DNA of 33,717 nucleotides from Thermoplasmata archaeon (GCA_020356005.1 CP070629.1:2179783-2213499); one strand, 5' to 3'; counted from the stretch's first letter, positions 17,501 through 26,145 are shown. The notes: generated by a model not told the origin, from the letters alone. Numbers and translations are program-made.

Positions 17501-18328
17501 TCAGCGTTTAACTAGACATAAGCACGCCATCATTGCCCTTTCAATCTGATCATTTTCTAACTGTTTAATATAGTGCTTTTGAATTAATGGCGAGGCTATG
17601 CTAAAACCTGCTCTTACCGCTAAGGGAACCTTCATCAAAATCATATTCTGGAAACGGTACCCGGGTTCGCCGTACAATTCGAGCTTCTCAAGTTTGAGCT
17701 TCGAGGGTTCAATTAAACGCTCCTTCAAAGCTTCAAGATCATAATGGCGTTGATAAAAAATCTTCTCACCTTCAAAACTCTTATCCCAAAAACTATAATC
17801 TCTAAACGATTCTTGATATTCTGATTTAAACGGGACTGTTATTACTACCCGGCCGTTCTTTTTTAAAGTCCTATAAATCTCTCTCATAGCTTGTGTATCA
17901 CCATTGTTTTCTATATGTTCCAGACACGAAATTGAATAAATTTTATCGAATTCATTATCCTTATAGCTAAGCTGCCGCGCATCCTGTTTTTCGATTTTTA
18001 CGCGCCCTTTATTATATTCCTCATTTAAACCCAAACAATTTATATTTTTTAAAAGAAGCTTTGTTCGATCCTGGATGTCTGTACCGTATATCGTGAATTG
18101 CTTAATAGTTGCCAGGTATAAAAACGGTGTTTTTGGCGACCCGATGTCTAGAATTTTATCACCGGGTACCAACTTCAGTTTGTTTATTACAAGCGGTTCC
18201 TCCAAGCTTCGCCAATAACTGAAGGATGCAATTCTTTTCAAGCCGGTTTTGATCTGGAATCTGGAACCCAATTTTAAGGCTAACTTTAAATTGAAACTAT
18301 AAAGCTCTGAATCTGTGGTTGTAAACAT
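17501..18328 (-). CDS. Class I SAM-dependent methyltransferase
   Basis: A 275-residue methyltransferase. Motif I is KILDIGSPKTPFLYLA, followed by GTDIQDR, EKQDARQLSYKDNEFDKIYSISCLEHIEN and the TLKKNGRVVITVPF strand. The DIGSPK variant of motif I is common in a branch of methyltransferases from glycan and capsule loci. ATG 18328 has AGGA four bases upstream. It is on the same strand as the two epimerases, separated by a repeat. The C-terminal third has a hydrophobic stretch (LMKVPLAVRAGFSIASPLI) that may contact membrane or substrate. Likely methylates a sugar or lipid-linked intermediate, with the acceptor unknown. Confidence 0.85.
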   Translation of the reverse strand: MFTTTDSELYSFNLKLALKLGSRFQIKTGLKRIASFSYWRSLEEPLVINKLKLVPGDKILDIGSPKTPFLYLATIKQFTIYGTDIQDRTKLLLKNINCLGLNEEYNKGRVKIEKQDARQLSYKDNEFDKIYSISCLEHIENNGDTQAMREIYRTLKKNGRVVITVPFKSEYQESFRDYSFWDKSFEGEKIFYQRHYDLEALKERLIEPSKLKLEKLELYGEPGYRFQNMILMKVPLAVRAGFSIASPLIQKHYIKQLENDQIERAMMACLCLVKR

Positions 18329-19482
18329 ATCATCCTAAACCTTGATTCTATTAAATCCTCAACGGTCTGAGATTACGATTGATTTTAAATCTAAAATATG
18401 AGATTATAATTATTATTGTGATATTAATGATTTATCATATATATATGACTCGTTAGATATCAATTTTAAATTATTTCCCAATTTTATTTTATAGGTAAGA
18501 TATTATTAAATAATATGAAAAAAGATATAACGGATTTTTCACCATACATCCCTATTTTCTCGCCAAAACGTATATAAATATTAATTAATAAATTAGTTTA
18601 TATAAAAATACGCCGAAAAAAACACCCTGATTCATTAATACCAGACATGGTGAGAAAAAGAGGACAGTGATTTCTTCGACATACACGACTTACACATAGT
18701 AAATTATCAACAAGGGAACAACGGCCAAGACATAACTTTGGACATTAAAAAAATAAGTGCGGTAGGGACAGGAGAGATCCACAAGGAGCAAGATTTCAGG
18801 TAAAGAACCATGGCCCATAAAGCTGCGGGGACGGGCTATATGGCGATTCATTTACAGCGAACAAGCGATACCCACGACACACAGAACCCCGTGCCATACA
18901 CGCAAAAACATCATACAGCGAGATTTCAGAGCTACCGAATATCTGGTGGGTTTGGATAAACGAGTGAAAGGTGATAATTAGCTCCGTTGAAGGTATTCAA
19001 ACTTACCAGAAACCGTAAGACACCGATTTACTTCGATTTACCAGCTACAACAATGCCGGTTATTGGCCGGTGAGTTTCGAGGAGAGCCGCCGGCCATAAC
19101 CTCATTGACATTGATTTCGAGGTATTTGGGGTATAAAACGGCGTATTAATACTCATTCGCAATTTACGATCAAATGGTTCCGTCGACTTTTCTCCCAAAA
19201 GGGCTGGCCTGGGAAAATATTATTTTTTTTCCAGGACTACGGTGGAAGAGTTTTTTGAGGTTCCCACATATTTACAGCCGTGATCCTGCTAAATGCCGCT
19301 CCCACGACTTCTTCTCCCGGGCCACCCCTAAAAATTTTTAAATTTTATAAAATTTAAATCTATCTATTCTTTAAAAAAAATTCAATTTCCCCATTCGCTA
19401 TCATATACGTCTTATTATTGTTAACATTTTAAAAATTCTTACGAAAATTTCAATAATTTCGACAAATCTTTTATAATAGGAC
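18329..19482. other. 1.2 kb gene-free region with possible coding remnants
   Basis: No open frame of useful length on either strand. The first 250 bases are very AT-rich. From about 18640 to 19240 the base composition is more balanced, and short stretches translate into protein-like text in shifting plus-strand frames: DFFDIHDLHIVNYQQG (from about 18669), FTSYNNAGYWPVSFEE (about 19034-19081), SFAIYDQMVPSTFLPKG (about 19153-19203). They are separated by stops and frame changes, as expected for a decayed gene. A 49-codon ORF (18810-18959) is probably chance. The tail (19330-19450) is again AT-rich. No RNA gene was recognised. Confidence 0.4.
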
Positions 19483-19500
19483 TTTATATATATATAAATA
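19483..19500 (+). promoter_or_regulatory. TATA box of the first propeller gene
   Basis: A run of TTTATATATATATAAATA about 60 bases before the ATG at 19551. With transcription starting about 25 bases downstream, the leader would be about 35 nt and contain the GAGGT motif at 19539-19543, eight bases or so from the ATG. Confidence 0.55.
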
Positions 19501-19550
19501 TTATAAAGTGATCGTTTTCCTCAATCCCCTGTTGCAGCGAGGTTGTTACA

Positions 19551-21248
19551 ATGCAAAATCGGATTGCAAGTGCAAAGCTTAGGACTTGGTGTACCAGAGT
19601 AATTGCAGGACTGATAATTCTGATGATGGTGGGTTCATCGAGCGTTTCTGCCGTAGACGCATCGGAGCCACCCATGGTTAATCCCGTACCGCCACCGGGA
19701 TTCGTTGCAATGGAGTGCGAACAGCTTACCTTCAACGGCCACCGCTCCATCCAGCCGAACATTTTGATTGACAACGAAGACAATCTTCACCTGATCTGGT
19801 CAGATAGCTGTGCCGATCCGATCCAGGACGATAATAAATTTATCCATACGATTTTTTATAAAAAATTCGATAAGTTCGGTGAGTTAATTATAGACGATAC
19901 TCAGCTCATGGATATTTCAGAATATGGGCCGTACCCGTACAATTATTTCTTCCCGGGACCGAAGGCCGCGTTTGATTCAGAGGGCAACATCCATATTGCA
20001 TACGCCGACGCCATGAGAAATGACTGGAACGGCTGGTACCCGAACTTCGAGATCTACTATATGAAGCTTAACGGCGGCGCGAGCGCGTCTCCTGCTAATC
20101 TTGTCCTGGTGGACGAGCAGCGCGTGAGTGAGGGTGTTGTACATTCCGGCAGCCCGGATATCGCAGTTGACTCTGAAGATAATGTGCATATCGTCTGGTA
20201 CGACCACAGGAGCTGTAACTGGAACTACGAGATCTATTATGAGAAGCTCGCCACCGACGGGACGGTGTTAATCGATGATATGGCTATAACCGACCATATC
20301 GGATATTGTGCAGGTTCAAGTATCGCCGTAGACTCGCAGGATAATCTGCATATCGCATTCAAATGTTACGATTGGTGGACGATGGTTAATTCTCAATATT
20401 ATCTGAAGATGGATAATGATGGTAATATCCTCATAGACGCCAAGATCTTTGCAGATGAAGGTAAACCCACACCACGCCAGTGGTATAAGGGCTACCCGAT
20501 AGTTGAAGTAGACAGTTCCGATTTTGTGCATATGGCCTGGTACGATGAGCGCTGGAGCAATGACTATGAGGTATCGTACCTGAAGCTTGATAACAACGGC
20601 GAGCCGGTAATGGCCGAGCCGCTGCGCGTATCGGAGACGCCCGGTAAGTCCACACTCCAGGAATTCGTTCTGGGCCCTGACGGCAACCTATACATACTCT
20701 GGCGCGATAATACGCCGGGTGATTACCAGATTTATATGGCCATATTAAACACGGACGGGGGCACGGTCCTAGATCCGTATCAGCTAACTGTGTCAGCCTC
20801 GCTGTCAGAATCACCTTCTGTAGCGTTCGATTCAGCCAGTAATATTCATATCGCCTGGGCGGATACCATTACTTACATCCCTGAGATATATAAAACCGTA
20901 TTGAAACCCCAGGCTCTTGAACTGGCGTTCGTAGCAAGTGGTGTGCCCGGCAGCAGTGCGAATGTGGCAATATACAAAGGCGACTCGCTGATCAAACAGC
21001 TGAATGTGGTCCGTACAGCAGGCGACCCTATGGCCAATGCAGTTATCGTAAACATACCGGCAAGTGCAGAGGATGAGCTTAGAATCGAATTCAGCCTGAA
21101 TCCCACAGCCAAGGCCCGCGGGAACGGGGCAATGCCAATAAAAGTCTTCGCAGTTGAAAATGGCGAACTTACAGACAAACTTGGCGAAATCACCCTGTGC
21201 CAAAACAACGGCAAAAATCCCAAACTGACCGCTATAATTCTAATATAA
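19551..21248 (+). CDS. Secreted beta-propeller protein, seven repeats (paralogue 1)
   Basis: A 565-residue exported protein. The N-terminus has basic residues, then VIAGLIILMMVGSSSVSA, a typical signal peptide (about 1-34). Seven copies of a motif like VDSEDNVHIVWYDHR follow, spaced about 50-70 residues: IDNEDNLHLIWSD, FDSEGNIHIAYAD, VDSEDNVHIVWYD, VDSQDNLHIAFK, VDSSDFVHMAWYD, LGPDGNLYILWRD, FDSASNIHIAWAD. Seven blades would close a propeller. A C-terminal domain of about 100 residues, rich in beta strands, ends in GKNPKLTAIILI and has no membrane anchor. Function unknown, with glycan binding, sialidase-like or adhesion roles possible. No catalytic residues are recognised. It is followed by a paralogue at 21663, so the pair arose by tandem duplication. 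Confidence 0.82.
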   Translation: MQNRIASAKLRTWCTRVIAGLIILMMVGSSSVSAVDASEPPMVNPVPPPGFVAMECEQLTFNGHRSIQPNILIDNEDNLHLIWSDSCADPIQDDNKFIHTIFYKKFDKFGELIIDDTQLMDISEYGPYPYNYFFPGPKAAFDSEGNIHIAYADAMRNDWNGWYPNFEIYYMKLNGGASASPANLVLVDEQRVSEGVVHSGSPDIAVDSEDNVHIVWYDHRSCNWNYEIYYEKLATDGTVLIDDMAITDHIGYCAGSSIAVDSQDNLHIAFKCYDWWTMVNSQYYLKMDNDGNILIDAKIFADEGKPTPRQWYKGYPIVEVDSSDFVHMAWYDERWSNDYEVSYLKLDNNGEPVMAEPLRVSETPGKSTLQEFVLGPDGNLYILWRDNTPGDYQIYMAILNTDGGTVLDPYQLTVSASLSESPSVAFDSASNIHIAWADTITYIPEIYKTVLKPQALELAFVASGVPGSSANVAIYKGDSLIKQLNVVRTAGDPMANAVIVNIPASAEDELRIEFSLNPTAKARGNGAMPIKVFAVENGELTDKLGEITLCQNNGKNPKLTAIILI

Positions 21249-21265
21249 AATTAATAAAATCAAGA

Positions 21266-21391
21266 AAATTAGGGGAGAAGAATCTCCCCTAATAACCCCT
21301 CACTTTTCTTTTCTCTATGGGTGATGCCGTAGGCATCACCCAAAAAGATGAGAAAAGAGGGGTTGTAGGGGATTCTTCCCCTACAATTTTT
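21266..21391. repeat. Palindromic multi-hairpin intergenic repeat, copy 1
   Basis: Outer hairpin TTAGGGGAGA/TCTCCCCTAA (21269-21292). AACCCCTC (21294-21301) pairs with GAGGGGTT (21357-21364). A perfect inner hairpin joins GGGTGATGCC (21319-21328) and GGCATCACCC (21332-21341). A last hairpin joins GTAGGGGA and TCCCCTAC (21365-21384). The outer hairpins also resemble each other's reverse complement, so the whole element is quasi-palindromic. A second copy lies at 31441-31573. It sits just after the stop of propeller paralogue 1 and may act as a terminator or be a MITE/REP-like element. Confidence 0.75.
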
Positions 21392-21614
21392 GATTTTTTA
21401 TATATTTTATAAAAATTTACATAAGGGTTAATTTTGGCGGTGAGGAAAGCCACTGTGTTTGGGGATATTGGCTCCAGGGGTTTTGTCTATTTTTATTAGA
21501 GATAGTATTAATACTTCCTACTGAAATATATGTTGGTTAAGAGGCAGGAATTTACCATATTCAAATATAAACCATCAATATTTATTAAGTGATATGCAAC
21601 ATATTCTTAGAGAA
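21392..21614. other. Noncoding gap before propeller paralogue 2
   Basis: No gene. AT-rich sequence following the palindromic repeat, with no recognisable element until the TATA box at 21615-21627. Confidence 0.4.
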
Positions 21615-21627
21615 ATTATATATATAC
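21615..21627 (+). promoter_or_regulatory. TATA box of the second propeller gene
   Basis: ATTATATATATAC about 40 bases before the ATG at 21663. This predicts a transcription start near 21645 and a short leader carrying GGAGGT. Confidence 0.55.
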
Positions 21628-21650
21628 ATTTCAGGAATGTATAGCTAATG

Positions 21651-21656
21651 GGAGGT
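21651..21656 (+). promoter_or_regulatory. Start-deciding ribosome binding site
   Basis: GGAGGT, six bases before the ATG at 21663. It overlaps or abuts the two earlier ATGs (21648 and 21657), so those cannot be the functional starts. Confidence 0.75.
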
Positions 21657-21662
21657 ATGAAA

Positions 21663-23393
21663 ATGCTAACACCCTTAAACTGGAACTTTGGCTTGTTGAA
21701 TAGAGTAGTTATATTGTTTATTGTGACAATAATGATAATCTCATCTGGGGTTTCGGCAGCACCCGGCGAGCCCGAGCCGGAGCTTAATCCGGTTCCGCCG
21801 GAGTATTTCGATATTTCGGGTCCCGAGAGGTTGACGGACAATATACACAGGTCGATTATGCCGAATATATTGATCGACAGCGAGGATAATTTACATTTGA
21901 TCTGGGCCGACAGCCGAGCCGACCCGGACCCTGATGACGGGAAATTTTTACATGCGATCTTCTATAAGAAATTCGATAAGTTCGGCGAAGTGATGATAGA
22001 TGATACGCAACTTACGGATCTTTCGTATTACGGCGGTTATCCATATCAGTACTTCTTCCCAGACCCGAATGTTGCGTTTGATTCAGAGGAGAACATCCAT
22101 ATGGCCTATGTAGACGGTATGAAGAACGGGTTTAACGGTTATTATCCGAACTTTGAGATTTATTATATGAAACTTGACAGCGGGCTGGATTACGGCGGTG
22201 AATCTGCCGTCCGTAGCGAGCTTGTGCTTATCGACGAGCAGCGCGTGAGCGAGGGCGTTGTGCATTCCGGCGATCCGGTTATTGCAATCGATTCCGGTGA
22301 TAATGCTCATATCGTCTGGTACGACCACCGGAGCTGTAACTGGAACTACGAGATCTATTACGAGAAGATATCACCGGCGGGCGCGGTGCTGATTGACGAC
22401 ATGGCGATTACCAGCTATCTGGGTTACTGCGCGGGCCCGTCGCTCGATATAGATACCATGGATAATTTACACATCGGCTTCAAGTGCTACGACTGGTGGA
22501 CCTTCCTGAACTCGCAGTATTATTTAAAAATGGACAACGACGGTACCATCCTCGTGGGTCCAACTGTATTCGCCAACGAGGGCAAGTCCACCCCGTACCT
22601 GTGGTACAAAGGGTATCCGGCTGTGGTAGTTGACGGTGACGACAATGTGCATATGGCCTGGGCGGACGAGCGGTGGAGCAGCGACTACGAGGTATCGTAC
22701 ATGAAGCTGGATAACAACGGCGCACCGCTCATGGCAGGGCCCCAGAGGATCTCAGACACACCGGGCAAATCCTCCCTTCAGGAATTCGGGATAGACGACT
22801 CCGGCAGGCTGTACTTACTCTGGCGCGATGACACCCCGGGCGATTACCAGATATACATGTCTGTACTGAACCCGGACGGCTCAACGCTAATGGATCAGTA
22901 TCAGCTGACCGCTTCGGCTTCGCTTTCCGAATCGCCTTCAATGGCGGTTGATTCTAACGGTTACATCCATATCGCGTTTATGGATACCATTACACTTTAC
23001 CCTGAGATCTACAAGATTGTTTTGATGCCGAGACTTGTAAATCTTGCATTCGTAGCCACCGGTGTCGGCAGCGGTGCTCTTGAACTGACAATTTATGAGG
23101 ATAATGATAAGGATGTCATCGCCCAGGTTACAATAACCCGCACACCGGGCAACCCGGTAGAATCCGTCGCTTTTGTATCGTTTCTGGCAAGCCGGGAGGA
23201 AAGCTACAGTCTCGAATGCAATTTAGTCGCTCCTACCGCGAAGAAGTCAGGGTTCGGCGCGGTTCCGCTTAAGATCTATTCGGTAGAAGAGGGGGAACTG
23301 GCACATATACTAGCAGAAACCGTGGTGAACAAGAACGCGGGTAAAAACCCCAAGTCATGTTCATCCATTGATCTTGACGCGATTATACCATAA
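21663..23393 (+). CDS. Secreted beta-propeller protein, seven repeats (paralogue 2)
   Basis: A 576-residue paralogue of the upstream gene. The start at 21663 (MLTPLNWNFG) is fixed by GGAGGT. The signal peptide is VVILFIVTIMIISSGVSA, with cleavage near residue 33. Seven repeats of the same motif are visible: IDSEDNLHLIWAD, FDSEENIHMAYVD, IDSGDNAHIVWYD, IDTMDNLHIGFK, VDGDDNVHMAWAD, IDDSGRLYLLWRD, VDSNGYIHIAFMD. The third repeat context (HRSCNWNYEIYYEK) is identical in both proteins, as is the WYKGYP region before repeat five. The C-terminal beta domain is diverged but keeps the GKNPK ending. No membrane anchor. It has its own TATA box, so the pair is probably regulated separately despite tandem order. 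Confidence 0.82.
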   Translation: MLTPLNWNFGLLNRVVILFIVTIMIISSGVSAAPGEPEPELNPVPPEYFDISGPERLTDNIHRSIMPNILIDSEDNLHLIWADSRADPDPDDGKFLHAIFYKKFDKFGEVMIDDTQLTDLSYYGGYPYQYFFPDPNVAFDSEENIHMAYVDGMKNGFNGYYPNFEIYYMKLDSGLDYGGESAVRSELVLIDEQRVSEGVVHSGDPVIAIDSGDNAHIVWYDHRSCNWNYEIYYEKISPAGAVLIDDMAITSYLGYCAGPSLDIDTMDNLHIGFKCYDWWTFLNSQYYLKMDNDGTILVGPTVFANEGKSTPYLWYKGYPAVVVDGDDNVHMAWADERWSSDYEVSYMKLDNNGAPLMAGPQRISDTPGKSSLQEFGIDDSGRLYLLWRDDTPGDYQIYMSVLNPDGSTLMDQYQLTASASLSESPSMAVDSNGYIHIAFMDTITLYPEIYKIVLMPRLVNLAFVATGVGSGALELTIYEDNDKDVIAQVTITRTPGNPVESVAFVSFLASREESYSLECNLVAPTAKKSGFGAVPLKIYSVEEGELAHILAETVVNKNAGKNPKSCSSIDLDAIIP

Positions 23394-23874
23394 CTACTCC
23401 CGTAAATAAGCCAAGGGGCAGGGGTCAAGGGGTAAGCGATTTTGAGGACCGATAAAAAATGCCCCTTACCCTTAATTTTTTTTGATTACTGTAAGCTTAA
23501 TAATCGATATTAGAGGTGCGTCTGACGGTTGCGTTGGCGAGGAGCGTACCGTCACTCGGGCGCGTCTAGCGTAACGTTATGCGTCAGGGAGGCTCGTTTC
23601 GGTAAGCGGTATCGAAACTCGTTTCGATAAGCGGTTGCGAGGGGCGCTGAGATACTGCTTTTATAGTGATGCGTTGTGAGAACGGGAAAAAGTCCCCTTT
23701 AATAGTGAGTGAGATTTAAGAAATCAAAGGGGGGTGGGGGATGGACTCACCATTCAAGCGAGAGCCCGAAGGGCTGGAGCGTTCTCACCATTCACCACTT
23801 ATATAATCGATATATAAGCAATAAATAATTATAAATAATCGATATTAAGTAACCTTCTTTTAAGGAGGATAATC
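23394..23874. repeat. Gene-free region with GC-rich repeats
   Basis: No gene. From about 23515 to 23650 a GC-rich block has words like GCGTCTGACGGTTGCG and GCGTAACGTTATGCGTC. Two imperfect 25-base tandem units (23593-23617 and 23618-23642) each begin CTCGTTTCG-TAAGCGGT. A related block lies in inverted orientation at 24612-24682, beyond the next gene. Around 23749-23795 the words CACCATTCA flank a short hairpin-like segment. AT-rich sequence precedes the next gene. Confidence 0.5.
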
Positions 23875-24555
23875 GTGTTCTATGATCGTTACGATTTGAT
23901 CAAGGATCTTGAGGAGTTTAAACAAACCTTGAAAAAGATCGGTATTTATGAAGAATTCACCGTAGAAAATGTGAATATTAAATCTTTTTTAAAGGATTAT
24001 GAGTATGCAGTAAAATTGGTCAAGTTCAAAACAAAGAAAAGGTACAGCGAGGGAAATTTCACGCATCATTTCGCTACCAGGAGCAGGGTCAGACCCTCTT
24101 CTATGTTTGTATTTACCTATCCTGGCAGTTATACTCCTGAAGAGGATAAACATTCTGTCGAAGCGGAGTTCTTCAGCAGTGGAAATGAGGTTTTTATAAA
24201 GTTGGTAGTTATACCGCTGTTGTTCCATAAAAAGAATTTTATATCGGCCATCACCCAAAACGTTTTAGAAAAATTGTCTGAAGATAATTACAGCCTGGAA
24301 AAGATGGATGGGATAATCAATGAACTTACAGACAACGGTTACGATTTAATTGAAGGCATTCCCCGGGAAATCAACTGGAAATTTCCTTTTGAATACGATT
24401 TAGAGGCAAAAAAATACTACTTCAGAACCGAGGCGATATGCCCTTTCTGCAATCATGAGTTCTCCACATTTATTGAGATGAAGTCAATGCGACAGGAAAG
24501 GGGCGAGACAAAATGCCATAAATGCTATCGCGAATTTTCTATTGCGATTGTATAA
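23875..24555 (+). CDS. Uncharacterised protein with C-terminal zinc ribbon
   Basis: 226 residues from a GTG with a strong AAGGAGGAT ribosome binding site six bases before it. I do not recognise the family. The N-terminal 180 residues look like a mixed alpha/beta soluble domain (DRYDLIKDLEEFKQTLKKIG at the start, basic and aromatic patches around 55-90). The C-terminus holds four cysteines in CPFC and CHKC spaced about 25 residues apart, a zinc ribbon likely for nucleic-acid or protein contact. No signal peptide or membrane segment. It is flanked on both sides by GC-rich related repeats in opposite orientation. A role in information processing or regulation is a guess. Confidence 0.7.
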   Translation: MFYDRYDLIKDLEEFKQTLKKIGIYEEFTVENVNIKSFLKDYEYAVKLVKFKTKKRYSEGNFTHHFATRSRVRPSSMFVFTYPGSYTPEEDKHSVEAEFFSSGNEVFIKLVVIPLLFHKKNFISAITQNVLEKLSEDNYSLEKMDGIINELTDNGYDLIEGIPREINWKFPFEYDLEAKKYYFRTEAICPFCNHEFSTFIEMKSMRQERGETKCHKCYREFSIAIV

Positions 24556-24611
24556 TAGGGCAGATGCGATTGGGTAAAAAAACAGGAGGCAAAAGTCAAA
24601 AGGCAAGAGAC

Positions 24612-24682
24612 GAGCCGAGTTTCGCAGCCGTTAGACGTTACGCACTGCGCAACCGCTCACCGTATGACGCTCTTCTGTTAGC
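24612..24682 (-). repeat. GC-rich repeat, inverted relative to 23515-23645
   Basis: The reverse complement reads AGCGTCATACGGTGAGCGGT, then GTGCGTAACGTCTAACGG and GAAACTCGGCTC. This shares words with the block at 23515-23645. It lies within the gap between the zinc-ribbon gene and the BtpA gene. A 68-codon ORF through it is not considered real. Confidence 0.4.
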
Positions 24683-24793
24683 GATTAAAAAACTCATAAA
24701 AATCGTTATTTTACGTCGAAGTTTTTAAAAGAAGTAAAGGATATACTGAATGATTGATTAATCATAGCATTTTAAAGATCAGGTGAAGAACCA

Positions 24794-25606
24794 ATGAAAA
24801 GCCGCACCTTCGACGATTTGTTCCCATCCAAAAAGCCTCTTATCGGATGTGTGCACCTAATGCCGCTGCCGGGCTCGCCGAGCTATGACGGCGATCGGAA
24901 GATCATCTATGAGAAGGCGCTGGAGGAGGTTGCCATCTTTAATAAATACAAGCTTGACGGCTTGATTATAGAGAACTTCCGTGACAAGCCGTTTTTTCCC
25001 GATAATATCCCTGCAGAGACCATCGCGTCGCTGGCGGCCATCGGCAGGGAGATCAAACGAGAGGTTGAGGTGCCCTTGGGCATCAATGCACTGCGCAATG
25101 ACGCGGGCGCGGCTCTTGCCATTGCCACCTCCATCGGCGCGGAGTTCATCAGGGTGAACGTTCATGTAGGCGCGGCGGTGTCCGAGCAGGGTGTACTGCA
25201 GGGCGAAAGCCACAAGACGCTGCGGCTGCGTAAAAAGCTCAAGTCCACAGTACTTATATTCGCCGATGTGGATGTAAAGCACGCCAAGCCGCTTGTGGAC
25301 CGTGGGTTACCTGAGGAGACGAAGGACCTCACCGAGCGCGGCAAGGCAGACGCCATAATCGTCTCGGGTTCGCGAACTGGCCTGGAAGCGAAGCTGGAGG
25401 ACCTGCAGGTGGTTAAATCCAATACACATCTGCCGGTACTGATCGGCAGCGGGCTTACGCCGGATAACATCTCAGAATTCTATTCCGAGGCGGACGGGTT
25501 CGTGGTGGGATCTTATTTCAAAGAAGAGGGGAAGGCGGAGAACTTTGTTGATGAAAGCAGAGTTAAGCTTATGAGAGAACGATTTAATGCGTTGAAATCT
25601 GAATAA
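24794..25606 (+). CDS. BtpA/SgcQ family TIM-barrel protein
   Basis: 270 residues matching the BtpA/SgcQ family along its whole length. It begins PLIGCVHLMPLPGSPSYDGD, then GLIIENFRDKPFF, PLGINALRNDAGAALAIA, GAEFIRVNVHVGAAVSEQG, FADVDVKHAKPL, DAIIVSGSRTG, PVLIGSGLTPDNI and the terminal FVVGSYFK, a phosphate-binding-like end of a TIM barrel. The family is widespread in archaea. It is named after cyanobacterial BtpA, needed for photosystem I stability, and after SgcQ of a sugar operon. The molecular reaction is not established. AGGTGA lies seven bases before the ATG. It appears to be a single-gene unit, more GC-rich than the glycan genes. Confidence 0.93.
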   Translation: MKSRTFDDLFPSKKPLIGCVHLMPLPGSPSYDGDRKIIYEKALEEVAIFNKYKLDGLIIENFRDKPFFPDNIPAETIASLAAIGREIKREVEVPLGINALRNDAGAALAIATSIGAEFIRVNVHVGAAVSEQGVLQGESHKTLRLRKKLKSTVLIFADVDVKHAKPLVDRGLPEETKDLTERGKADAIIVSGSRTGLEAKLEDLQVVKSNTHLPVLIGSGLTPDNISEFYSEADGFVVGSYFKEEGKAENFVDESRVKLMRERFNALKSE

Positions 25607-25618
25607 TAAGGTTGGATT

Positions 25619-25840
25619 TTGAAATTCGAATTTCGAATATCGAATACCGTAACAATCTCGAATAACGAAATTCCCAAACAAATTCGAAACAAGAAGATCG
25701 AAATCACAAACAAATCCGAATATCGAATGTCCTAGGCCAGAAATACAACCGAAGGGGTGGGGCGGGTTTAGTGCTTAGATATTAGTGCTTGTTTCGAATT
25801 TAGTGCTTAGAATTTAGAATTTTAAAATCATTAAACAGCA
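25619..25840 (+). repeat. Dispersed intergenic repeat, copy 2 ('tttagtgcttag' family)
   Basis: After the BtpA stop, reiterations of TCGAATATCGAA words lead into a block (25705-25840) that matches 3890-4030 in order and orientation: TGTCC, AGAAATA, GGGGTGGGG, TTTAGTGCTTAG, CTTGTTTCGAATTTAGTG, AATTTAGAATTT, CATTAAAC. No coding potential is accepted here. Confidence 0.6.
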
Positions 25841-25857
25841 AAAGAGATGTATTTGAT

Positions 25858-26145
25858 TCAATCGCTTTTGATTCTTCTGATCTCGAACACAACTGGATTA
25901 TTCGAATCAGGGCAGCACAGCCTTGCGGTATCAGGGTCATCCTCCCACGGAAAGGTTCCGCCGAAGCGCAGTACATCCACGGCGGGGTACAGCGTATAAA
26001 CCGCGTGAGGGCACATCTTGCCCATATCATCCGGCCAGCTGAACTTCTCGCCAACCTCGTGGCCGAGAGGGCATTCGCCCTTCTCCAGGATCTTGACTAT
26101 CGTAATCTCGATTTTGTTAGGCATCGGTAACGGCTTGCGGGGCAT
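25858..26145 (-). CDS. TIGR04076-like small protein
   Basis: 95 residues from ATG 26145, with possible starts at GTG 26154 and ATG 26124. GGTG six bases before 26145 favours it, while homologues usually begin near IEITIVK. The pattern matches the TIGR04076 family as I recall it: KIEITIVKILEKGECPLGHEVG, then DDMGKMCPHAVYTLYPAVDVLRFGG, and the ending RLCCPDSNNPVVFEIRRI. Conserved cysteines are in ECP, MCP and LCCPD. The family is small, soluble and of unknown function, common in anaerobes and archaea. Stands alone between repeat-rich gaps. Confidence 0.78.
   Translation of the reverse strand: MPRKPLPMPNKIEITIVKILEKGECPLGHEVGEKFSWPDDMGKMCPHAVYTLYPAVDVLRFGGTFPWEDDPDTARLCCPDSNNPVVFEIRRIKSD

Noticed and set aside
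18810-18959. 49-codon ORF (MAHKAAGTGYMAIHLQ...) in the large gap
   Set aside because: Short, no clear binding site, unusual histidine and threonine content, and other frames of the same stretch look equally protein-like. Treated as chance within possible gene remnants.
20431-21223. Long minus-strand ORFs opposite the propeller genes
   Set aside because: Antisense shadows of GC-rich coding sequence. The plus-strand frames have signal peptides and clear repeats.
23593-23642. Two 25-base tandem units considered as a CRISPR remnant
   Set aside because: The units are directly adjacent with no spacers and differ at many positions, and no cas gene is near.
23515-23650. GC-rich block considered as a tRNA or other RNA gene
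   Set aside because: No tRNA cloverleaf or T-loop could be laid out. The block is explained better as tandem and dispersed repeats.
24522-24728. 68-codon plus-strand ORF after the zinc-ribbon gene
   Set aside because: It overlaps the end of the zinc-ribbon gene in another frame and then runs through a GC-rich repeat. No ribosome binding site and low-complexity basic composition.
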